A DNA stretch of 64,000 nt from Auanema rhodensis (lineage: Eukaryota; Nematoda; Chromadorea; Rhabditida; Rhabditidae). Made by a program: the position numbers and the translations under genes. The notes beneath the pieces are model-generated. The model was not told where the DNA came from, ran no database searches, and saw nothing but the letters and a program-made list of their open reading frames with translations. The stretch spans positions 7,006,001-7,070,000 of the forward strand of contig OZ059899.1 in the NCBI GenBank assembly GCA_964057225.1, given 5' to 3'. Positions 54,321 through 64,000 of the stretch are shown in pieces. The stretch's first letter is position 1, and the number at the start of each line of letters is the position of its first letter.

Positions 54321-54764
54321 CTGATGAAGCTCAGAAGAAGAATATCAATTTGAAATTCTGTTGAGATGGTGGAGGAATGAATAGGATAGGTTTGAAGCAA
54401 TTTCCGACTCACTTCAGACTTTAGCATACGAGGACAACCCCGATCACAGATAACATGAGCTGTCAGCTTCGTTATTTCTCCATATACAGCTAAATTTGCA
54501 ATCGATTGATCGTTTGTAATATGTCTTTATTTTAGTCTTCTATCTGTTTGTTTTACTTCTTTCGTTCTCCATCTAATAACATTCTTCATATTATTTATCA
54601 GCTTACATGAAATGTAAAGCATATTTCAAAGATTCATATTGAATAATATCTGATACAAATAAGATATATTATTATTATTATTATTTGATAGATATTTCAT
54701 TCGTTTAATTACTTCTTTTTTTTTATTTGGCTCCCTATCCCGAGATTTTTTTCCATTTATTTTC

Positions 54765-54985
54765 GACTCGCTACATATTTCTATTCGGCTGCTCGTCTTG
54801 TTTTCTCAACTGCCGCTGGAAACCCCACCCAAGCTTCGCATATCTGCTCGTTGGATTACGGTAGCTCGGGGATTGGCTTGTGCATAGCTCTCTTGTTGTC
54901 TGGCTAGCCCACACCCCGCTACCCCCCTCTTCGCCAGCTTATTGTAGTGTCTAGCTCAACTCATAACAACCAACAATGGATTAAA
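54765..54985. other. GC-rich non-coding block
   Basis: A locally GC-rich stretch with C-runs and a TACGGTA motif at 54857. It has no convincing frame and no RNA fold that I recognise. It lies between two AT-rich regions, about 450 bp from the GC-rich block at 54051-54320. Confidence 0.25.
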
Positions 54986-57340
54986 AGCCAACGTCTTGTT
55001 TTGAAACTTCTATAAGATTAAGTTGTGATAAGTTTTAAAAATATTATATGATTAAATGAAGTTTGTTTTGTTTAATCATCAAAAAAAAAACATTTGAATT
55101 GTATGTCTGAATGTAAAAGAAGAAATTGCACTTCTTCATCATCTATCAATAGTCTTGTTCATATTTTCAATCAAATATTTCTTCATCTCATCAATATCAA
55201 TTCTAATTCTTTAACATTTTTAATAATATTTTCAACTCATATCTATCCAATACGTGATCATAGATTTCAATTTCTATCTGTTTAGCTCATTTTAGCTCCG
55301 CCTCTTTACCATTTTACATTGCAATAATACCTTATTGAGCAAACTTTTCAAAGCATATCAAATCCTTTTGTCAAACCAGTTGTCTAAATTTGTGTTTTTC
55401 TCTCTTTACGGTCTCTAATAGTACGCACTACACATAAATCTAGTCGTCTCATAAGAATCAAAGATAAAAAAAAACTTTTGAAAAGAATTTCAAATCGTTT
55501 ACCTTATAGATTGTACCACATTGTTCTTAATTCTATTTTTATTGCCAATTTCGGCAATATCCATTTTTCTTTTCAAATAAAATATATAAGATATAACAGT
55601 GTGTTCTTCCTTTTCTTCTTCTTCTTCTTCTTCTTCTTCTTTCCCATTAGCCATAGTCATATTTGAAAACTTTAGTCAACTAAGCAGTTGCTATTAGCTT
55701 ATGTTAGTCATATGCAATAAAAATCTTTTTTTTGTGGCTTTCTTGTATATTTTCTAAAATTTTCATTTCATATAGTTTTTGAGGACTTTCAACAGCCTTC
55801 GACTGGTATTAGTCTGTGCTGCACTTTCAAAGAAATTCTCATCAATTCATCTTCTTCAGTCTGATTAGCTACTTGTCGAGTACCACGTTGAGTTCTGCCC
55901 ACTTGGTTGCTTTTAACCATAAAATAAGGAACATAAGATGGAACTGAAAGTCAATCTGGCTTTTGCCCTTTGACCTTATTTCTTCTATTGCTTAACCTTT
56001 CAAACTTCAATCCACGTCGTAAACATCATATTCATCATCATCATCAACTTCATCAAGGAAAAACCTGATCTTTTCTACAAATTTGCAATTGGAAACTAAA
56101 AAACTATAGGCATTACGTCCAACAATGATGATAATCTCTCAAGTTCGATAACCAAATAAGATGAAATTGCGAAAAAACATCATAACAATAGCTTTTCCTT
56201 GCTGTTGCCAACGAAATTGTATTGGCTTCCAAGTCAACTACATGGTATTTAGATGAATCTGCTGTTTTCTACTTAGCTTTTCATTTTCATCCTCGTCTCG
56301 CCTCATCATCATTTCTCTCATTTTTCTATTGGAGTCTTTGTCGACATCACTTCATCGTTCTCTTCCATACGTTCCGTTCGTTTCCGTTGTCATCAGACGT
56401 CACGAAATAAGCATTTCAAGCTTCAGAACCATAAACATCCTTTCTAGTGAGATTGGATGGAGTTGAAACACAAATTCTGGATTAACTAAGCCAACTATTT
56501 TTATGTGAGGACCCTCTCCTGTTTCTTTTTCTCCCATTTTTCTGTCACTGCTTGAAGATATGTTTCGGAAAGGAAAGAACAAAAAAAAAACAAAAAAAAA
56601 AGGCTGAGAAATGAATGCAAAATTGAAGAAGAAATGACGAAGAGCCAAGTTTATCTTTTCTTTAGTTTTATCTATATCGGTATATTCAAGAATAATAATA
56701 ATATCTGATACGAGAAACAGCATGAGGGTACCACATAAGCATTATACTTATCTCCCCCTTCATTCTTTATTTTCTCCTCTCTCTCTTCTTCTTTCAGATA
56801 ATTTTCTTTTCTTCTCTATTTCTGTAGATTTTAGAGGTAAATTTGTTTTACTTCCCCTCACTATAGATGGTCGTTTGCCATACTTATCTAGTTTTTGTTC
56901 TCGTCATTCTCCACTTTCATCCTTGTCGTCTTCTATCTTAACCCTCTTCTTGTTCTCTCTTTCTCTCTCTTTTTCTATTTCTCTCTTTCTCTTTCCATCA
57001 ATTAGTTTTCCCTTTTCTTCGTTTTGCCCATTTTTTTCTGGTATCTGGATAATAACCATGTTTAGACGATCGGCAATATGCCATGTAGTATACAGAAATC
57101 GAGATTGAATCTAATAAGACGAAGAGAAGAAAAAAGCGATGAGAGGGGAAGTTGTTTCTTCGCATCATCATGTCAACCTCTCTTTATACCTTTTCTTTTC
57201 ATCTTTATCTCGTAGAACACTTTCTCTCATTCTGTAGATCTCTCTTCCATATTCTTATGTCGTACCTCGTTTTTTTCTAATTCTCTGCTTTCTATCCTCT
57301 TCATCTGAATCTTCTTAGTTTCTTCGTTCCATACACATTT
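54986..57340. other. Pyrimidine-biased intergenic DNA
   Basis: No gene is supported. (TTC)n occurs at about 55613-55641, CAT/ATC triplet runs near 56025-56050, and CT-rich DNA from about 56750. Long + strand open frames here (for example 56722-57108) are products of the pyrimidine bias. Confidence 0.5.
55613..55641. repeat. (TTC)n microsatellite
   Basis: About 29 bases of TTC trinucleotide repeat at the end of a T-rich stretch. Confidence 0.9.
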
Positions 57341-57720
57341 ACTTCTTTTCTTCCGCCATTCAATCTATCTATGTATCTTCAATCTGTCTCCGCCCTTTTG
57401 CTATATAAGAGAAAGTCGGATGCTGCTTATAAAGATGAAAATAGTGAAAGAGGACAGGAGAGTGTCAAATGTACAAAAAGAGACCCTTCGACTGCAGAAC
57501 TAGTTTCTCGTTTTCCAGACTCCTCAGTCATCTCCTTCAGTCCTCCCTTTGACGTCGACGACGATGCCAATGATGATGGCGACGCCGAAGATGTCAAGGA
57601 TGGTTACTAGCCTTCTGGATCGGAGTTGAGTCATTTAGACATAAAACGTCAAAAACATCTACAACGTCATGTGAAATAATAGCCAATGGCTGTGTCTGAA
57701 TATTTCTGTGAGATTGTCTC
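57341..57720 (+). other. TATA-containing block with Asp-rich ORF
   Basis: TATATAAG at 57402-57409 precedes a complex, GC-richer segment. The + strand frame 57371-57610 runs through the TATA and ends in an acidic run (FDVDDDANDDGDAED) made by GAC/GAT triplets. The element could be a promoter for an unannotated transcript. The frame is not recognised and may be accidental. Confidence 0.25.
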
Positions 57721-60700
57721 GAATCATCGATGAAACAAGACATCGATTAAGATGTGAAGTTATTCGGAAGATTTCTCATTTGACCTTGATCTATGCTGAT
57801 TCGTTTTCCATCAAAAACACCTTTTATCTTCATTACATTATCCGAAAGTACTTTTATGGACATATCACATCATTTGACACTTGTTACGAAATTATTTTTT
57901 ACTATACTTAGCTTGCTTGCTTTTACCACCCCCCCCCCCCTTTTCAGTCAAAGTCTCGCTCATATCACACGCGCCACCAAGCTTTCATACAGCGATTACT
58001 AGCATTTCTCTAGTTTCTCTCTTTCAACCTCATACGCACATCCCTCTTTTTTCTGATACTATCTATAACATTCTCTTCTTATGTGTGGATCTAAGGCTGT
58101 AGTCAATCATCACTGATAAGGCTATAGACTTCAATATATTCTGGTATCAGTTATGTTTACTCCCAAAAATGAAATACAGCTATTCCTCGAATTGGCTTAC
58201 GATGCGTCATGTTCTACTCTATTTCTAACGTCTTTCCTTTAAATGAACCTTTTATCTTGTTAATATATCATATTCAACAACAAGAATGTTAGAAAGTTGA
58301 CCTCTACTAGTCATTACCATCATCCAAAAGTTTGAAGGAGGCTTATGATGTCTTGTGAGCTATTGGTTGAGCAGCCACCATATTTGAGCCCATTTTCTTT
58401 TTTCGGTCATGGTTTATCTAGTCAAGCCTACGTCCTTTGGCTTCTGCCCCTTCTTCCGTGGCTCAAAACAATACTTTATAATCTATCTGTGCTGCTGTTC
58501 AAAATTCTCAAAAGAGGATCAATCATGACTCTCCAGACATATGGACAATGGTTTCAGAAGATAGACAGAAGCGTGCGGCTGAGAGCAGCAAGAAAGACTA
58601 GCGGAGGGAGCAAGCGGATAAACTCTTCACGAACTAAATAAAAAGAAAAAGTATATGAAATAAGCTAACTATAGATTCTGGTATACTAATTTATGAATTG
58701 TAAGAATAATGGTTGTATATGAAACCACTTTTTTTTCTTTTGTAGCTATCCTCAACTAAATATTTCTGTGACCATGTAAGAGCTAACGATATAAATCTCT
58801 TTTTTCATGATATGTAAACGATAATTCGTTTGCCGTTTGAATAGATAAAGATAAGAAGTTTCCTGTCCTCGAATCTCGTAGTTGAAGAGCACACATAAGA
58901 TATCAGTCAGATTGAAGAGAAGCAGAGTGATCGGCCCGGTTTCGACTTATCACCCACGACTAGCATATCACCCCCCCGAAGGCATTTCGCCTTGTTACCC
59001 TGTACCTTGCTCAATTCAGCAAAACGGCTTCTTTCTCCTATCTGATGAAATCCATTTACTTCTTTTTAAATAACAAAAAATATTATTTACTTAACAATCC
59101 CAACACATGACCTCAACAAACTATGATTACTGTTTTTCAATATAAAGTTTGTCCTTATATGACATTGTACTGAATAATTCTGAACTTTTTAACTTTTTTC
59201 ACTTATATCTGTCTATTTGTAAATAATTACCTTCATTTTTACTTTACTAGTTCACATTACTAACTACACGTCTCTCATTTCTCACGGAGATATCGATAAG
59301 CGTGAACTGTCAACGTGATCCACGTGTACGTGTTAACCACTCAGCCATTTAACATTATCCATTCGATTGCTGCTGGCTGTGTTCAATACATATCATGTAC
59401 TCGGTTCGTTTACTATTTTACAATTCACATGTCTATCTTCTTCTGTACTTGCAACTGCTGCTGGTCATCTATCATCATACAGCTTGTTGTGTTGTCATGC
59501 TCTCTCTCACATACAATTTACTACATTATTTTATTTTTTAATAGTAAATATTATATTATTTTCAGTCATCAGCTTACCTTTGATGCTGTATCGTTATATG
59601 TACAAGCTAGCTTTGGTCCCTTAAAACGCTGTGCTTGTATCTTATACTTTGCTTCCTCATTTTGATGATCCATCCTATCTCAAAACATGTTTAGTATCAA
59701 TATGTGCTTATCTTTTGTTTTCAAGCATTATTGATTGAATAACATTTGACTCTCTCTGTCTTCCTCTCTCTTTTTTTCTCTCTCTTTCTTTTTATCTCCT
59801 TTGTCCTCTTTCTTACTCTCTAACTCCTACTCTCTTTATACCCTTTTCTGTTTTAATTTTGGTTTCTCTCTATCCATATTCTCAAGAAGAACAAAATGAG
59901 TCTTCAAATTCGTCGGCGTCTCATCCCTTGTTTGGCATTTAATTAGCCACCCTTTTGCGTAGCATGATTGCAATCTAAGCCTACCTCTATCTTTAAGTCT
60001 CATTTCGTAAACCTCTCTCTTCCTTCCTTTATTATCTTTTTATCTGATTCTCTTGCCTCTTCTCACTTACAGTTTTCTCAGGATAACAAGGCTTTAGTTA
60101 ATAAATGTAAATGAAAGCTCAAAAACAATTACTTAGCACTTAGCTGATCCACCATGTTTCCGCTAATTGTCGTCTAAATCCTATTCCTCGCTTGATCGCG
60201 AACGATTTCGTGTGCTTGCCTTGAAAGAACATCTTTAACCTTGCAATTTCAACTAATTATAGTTTTATTTTTTGTATTAACAAGAACATCAATTAGAATG
60301 ATCACATGTGGATTACCAAATTTATACTTCAGTTTCTCTCTCATAGTTCTCGTAACATTCTTTGCTTGTTCAGGGGGAAAACAGTTTTTCCCTTCATTTC
60401 TATCATCTCTGTCTTTTCAATTAGATATCATTCTTAATGAAATTGCTTATGTACCCCATCTCTTCTAAGATTTAATCAGTAACTTCATATCACTATACTG
60501 TGTATTCGGAAACAAAAAAAAACGAAGAAGCGAATGACGTTCATATCACTGCTGCATATCGAGGACGACACAATCAGCTGTCCTCCAATTGTATTAGTTA
60601 TGATCTTATGAAGCAATATCTGTAGCTGGACAAGATCATCCAAATGTGTTTTCATGATCCTCATGTAGTTTACACTATGTGTATTCGTTATCAGAAAGAA

Positions 60701-62760
60701 ACGATTTTATCAACTTGCCAGCCTCTCAAGTTGTTTTATATACTTTGCTATTTCCTTTTATGCTGGTTAGATCAGCATCAATATCCAACTCGACTCAAAA
60801 AAATGTCCCAACAAGTGTTTATATCTAACCTTCAACCAACTTTTAATCAGCAAACTAAGCTGTATTCCTAACTCTTCAGTCGCCTGTTTTCAAGCTATTT
60901 TGATTCTATCTGTGATTGTCTCTCCAAATTCTCTGTGCAGCTTCCCTCGTTGTGTTTCTTAAGCGCTGGGACTAATTTTCGGTTATTCTCAATTAGGTTT
61001 AATTCTTCTTTAAATAGTACCGTATCTTATCAATATCCTCCTACGTTATTCTGCTCTAGCTCATATGTACCGTCCTTTATATTTTATTTGAAGTGGATGA
61101 AGGTCAGTAGACCGTGTACTAGCTTATCCTACCGTATCTTATCATCTATGTTTGTCTCGTATTAATCCCTCATAACAGTTATGACTGTCAAAAACTTGAA
61201 GAGTCAGTCTCTTGTAATACAAAAAGGTCGATGCAGTCAGTTTATAGACAAGGCATGCTTCTCCGTAGAGTATATCAGATGATTCAGATATGATTACGAT
61301 GATGTTGTAGCAGTAAGCATCTGTATTATGTTTCGTGTGTATCTCTTCTCGTTGTCGCTCATTTCATTTGGTTTGATTGTATTTGCCATTCATCGTTGCC
61401 CATATCTGTTGATCGTCTCTCCGTTCACGTTCAGATAGATATGTACACACAAGATTTTATTTTTTTATTTCCACCTTTCTATCTTATACTTTCCTATATC
61501 ATCTCTCTTTCTCTCGTTCTCTTCTTTTCTTCCTGATTTCGTCTTTTCTCGTTTTATCTTTTCTTTCGTTTCATGCATTGGTTTCATACTTTTCCCAACA
61601 GTTCAAATCTATGATACTGTTATCCTTTTCTCTCCTCTTTTCTCTATGTGTCTATCTTAATTGCTCTCTGTCATCAGAATCGCCCTCATCCTTTTCTACT
61701 GTCTCTGACTGGCTCAAACATGATAACAACCTTTCGCTTCGTTTCTGATAGCTTTGTCATCTATGCGATCTCCATGTAGTATAACTATAGTCCTTCTCCC
61801 TCCTTTAAGCTCTTGTTGACTTTTTGATCAAAGCTATAATACTTGACCATATATGTATATTATGTGTAAAGATAGATAGATAGAAAGATAGATAGATAGG
61901 TAGAGCTTGTGATATTTCATCACCTATATGCACATGTTTTAAGATATCTATTGATGTTTCTTCTTCAACAACAATTTTCCAATCATCTGTATTTGGTTTG
62001 CCGTCGTTTCCCTCTCTTTACGTCGTCGTCATTCTGTCTTCCTCGCTGACTTTCATCAACCGTTTTTCTTCATCCGAATTCCATCCTTTAACAATTCCAA
62101 TACGCACACATACACATATCATCACTACCATCACAATCATCATCTACACACATACATACACGCACACATATAGCTATCCATGTACATAGGCTTGGCGAGC
62201 TGACTCAGATCTTGATTCCGCCGATTACCATATCTGGATATTTGACGTGAGAATTATCGAAAGCATCATAGGTGCTGATGCCGTTCTATATATAGTTATC
62301 TCGTTTGTCTAACTTTGAATATTCTTTTAGAAAGTTCAAAATCCAGAATAACTTGTTTCCCCCATTCCCCTCTCATCAGTCTCATTTTAAGACAACTGAT
62401 TTCTATTTTCCTAACTCAAGATCTAACTGTTTTCTATAGTCTTTAGCTACTTACCTATCTTTTCCATTCATGTATTGTCGTTAATCATCCATACTACACC
62501 TTTTACGTGTTAGCCGTGTTGTTGCGTACACTCAAGAACAACCATTATTCTTCATTTGTCGTCTTCGGTTTTTCATTCTCTTCAATTACTTGATCATCTT
62601 ATACAAATTTTCTTACTTTACTTTCTTCACTATCTTCAATAACGACTTCTCATCCTCCTCTCTGGCAATTGATAGATTTGTTCCCTCTTACCCTTTTCTT
62701 TCTCTTTCACTTCTAAGGCTATTTGCTGCTCTCTCTTTCACTCATTCCATTCACATTTCC
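57721..62760. other. Strongly pyrimidine-biased DNA on the + strand
   Basis: No coding gene is supported. Features are a 12-base C run at 57929-57940, tetranucleotide GATA repeats at about 61870-61900, two copies of a 15-mer starting TACCGTATC at 61018 and 61130, and many CT/TTC stretches. Stop-free frames on + are common because stop codons need purines. Confidence 0.5.
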
Positions 62761-62910
62761 ACAGCCATAATGTGGGCGTGGTTTTGTTTCGCCACTGGGT
62801 CCCGCCTATCCGTAGCTAATCGCACGACGCGACGGCGGAGCGCTCTGACGACGACGTTGATCGTCGTCAGCCTCCTTCTTCATCAGACCCCACCCCATTT
62901 TCGATTTCCT
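62761..62910. other. GC-rich island with perfect 10-bp hairpin
   Basis: A sharp GC/CpG-rich island (GGGCGTGG, ACGACGCGACGGCGG) in pyrimidine-rich DNA. It contains CTGACGACGA (62845-62854) and its exact complement TCGTCGTCAG (62861-62870) around a 6-nt loop. It lies inside a 136-codon + frame that is otherwise Ser/Leu/Phe-rich. Possibly a promoter or structured element; not assignable. Confidence 0.35.
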
Positions 62911-64000
62911 TTTCTGATGCTCCTTAGTTCTTTCACCCTCTCATACTTCAAAACTTTCTCATCCTTCTCTTTGTATCTCTATGAGACTGTCTATTCATAA
63001 GACTATTTGCATCCGATATTGTCTGTCAATCTCTCGTTTACAAATGTTTTTTCTCTGATTATCTTGATGTTAGTAGTGCTCTCGCTATTATGCATCTTCT
63101 AAATCTATTATTCAATCATATTCCTAGCTCTAGCAATATCATCATCTCGAGAGAAAGTACAGCTAGTGTGATACGATGAACTGCCAGTCCATATGGCTAG
63201 GCTTACGAGCGCTCACAATAAATCCGCCAAGAATAGTATTTTATCATTTCCTTTCATATAATGAGACTTGAACACAAATTATAACTGTTATTCCAACGTT
63301 CTCATTGTTTTTATACTTCAAATCGTATTTTTCATTTTCTGTTTTTAACATCAAAAAATTACCAATCTGCCTTTTGACAATTCTTATATTCAGTTAACTA
63401 CTTCCATCCTATTTTGTCTGTCGTGTGTTATGTTCGTTCGGAATAATCATCTGAACATCAACCATCGTCATATACAAACGGCATTTATCATTTATTTCTT
63501 ATCCTTTTCTATTTTGAATCCAGTCTGCTTTCGCTTCTGATTCTCTCTTCCTTGTCTTCTCCCTTTCATATCCTTCATCTTTCTTGTACATTTCTTGGGC
63601 TTTTCCCCATTTATGGCTTATTCCGTAACACACTCTTTCACTTTCAGATTCTGCTTCTATTGCTTTCTTATTCTTCCTTCATCCTCTACCATCATATAGA
63701 TCTTTCTCTCTTATTCAATCAGTGAAAGAAACATCACTGTCGTTGTCGTCGTTTGCTGACGGCAGCATCATTCTACTCTACTCTTCCTCTCATTCTTTTC
63801 CTAAAGCCAGTTCCCAGTTCCTTCTTTTCGTCTTTTCACTTTCTTCACTTCACCTTGTCCTCTCACTTCCTTACTCTCCCTATCTCTCTTTCTGTCTTGC
63901 CGCCTGCATGTCACTGTTGCGTAACTTGTGTTGTGGCCCAACACGTTGGGCGCCTGAGGCACTGTTTAATGTCTCCCATAGTGATGTTCAATCTTTCGTA
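62911..64000. other. Pyrimidine-biased DNA to the window end
   Basis: No feature is supported. T/C-rich runs continue to the edge. The last 120 bases are somewhat GC-richer (GCCGCCTGCATG, CACGTTGGGCGCC), but no frame is convincing. Confidence 0.45.

Noticed and set aside
56722-57108. 128-codon Ser/Leu/Phe-rich + frame
   Set aside because: Product of CT-rich DNA. Similar frames occur throughout the right end.
61868-61902. Array-like GATA tetranucleotide repeats considered as a CRISPR-like or satellite array
   Set aside because: It is a plain microsatellite without spacers, and the genome is eukaryotic.

Overview
The window looks like nematode nuclear DNA. It is AT-rich and full of dinucleotide microsatellites. 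Its genes have many introns, often only about 40-70 nt long, ending in TTTCAG, TTTTAG, TATAG or TTAAG. Five of the six genes have a pyrimidine-rich AG acceptor 2-14 nt upstream of the first ATG, as expected for spliced-leader trans-splicing. The homeodomain protein also has nematode-type features of ALR-1. The 3' splice sites are looser than in Caenorhabditis, so I do not name a genus.

Layout: (1) about 1-23,650 is a gene desert with no convincing coding sequence. It holds long (CT)n, (GA)n and (AT)n tracts and several short GC-richer, sequence-complex blocks with inverted repeats. (2) 23,667-28,632 (+) is alr-1, the aristaless/Arx-type homeobox gene, in eight exons with a 2.7-kb intron inside the homeodomain. 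(3) 29,299-44,697 is a compact cluster of five other genes: mitochondrial processing peptidase alpha (-), rab-14 (+, head-to-head with it), an NSD-family H3K36 methyltransferase (-), an equilibrative nucleoside transporter (-), and a nuclear-looking protein with a FAR1/ZSWIM3-like zinc-binding domain (+). (4) About 44,700-64,000 is a second desert, strongly pyrimidine-biased on the + strand towards its right end, again with scattered GC-rich blocks.

The genes do not form a pathway or an obvious operon. The picture is one developmental transcription factor with large flanking regulatory DNA next to a small island of broadly expressed genes (MPP in mitochondria, Rab14 in endosome/Golgi traffic, NSD in chromatin, ENT at membranes).

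Most notable points: two probable GC-AG introns, one of which decides the C-terminus of ALR-1; a full-length NSD protein with a degenerate PWWP region; and a series of inverted repeats confined to GC-richer islands in the deserts, which are candidate regulatory elements or structured RNAs. All exon boundaries were assigned by hand from reading frame, splice signals and family similarity. No alignment or RNA evidence was available.
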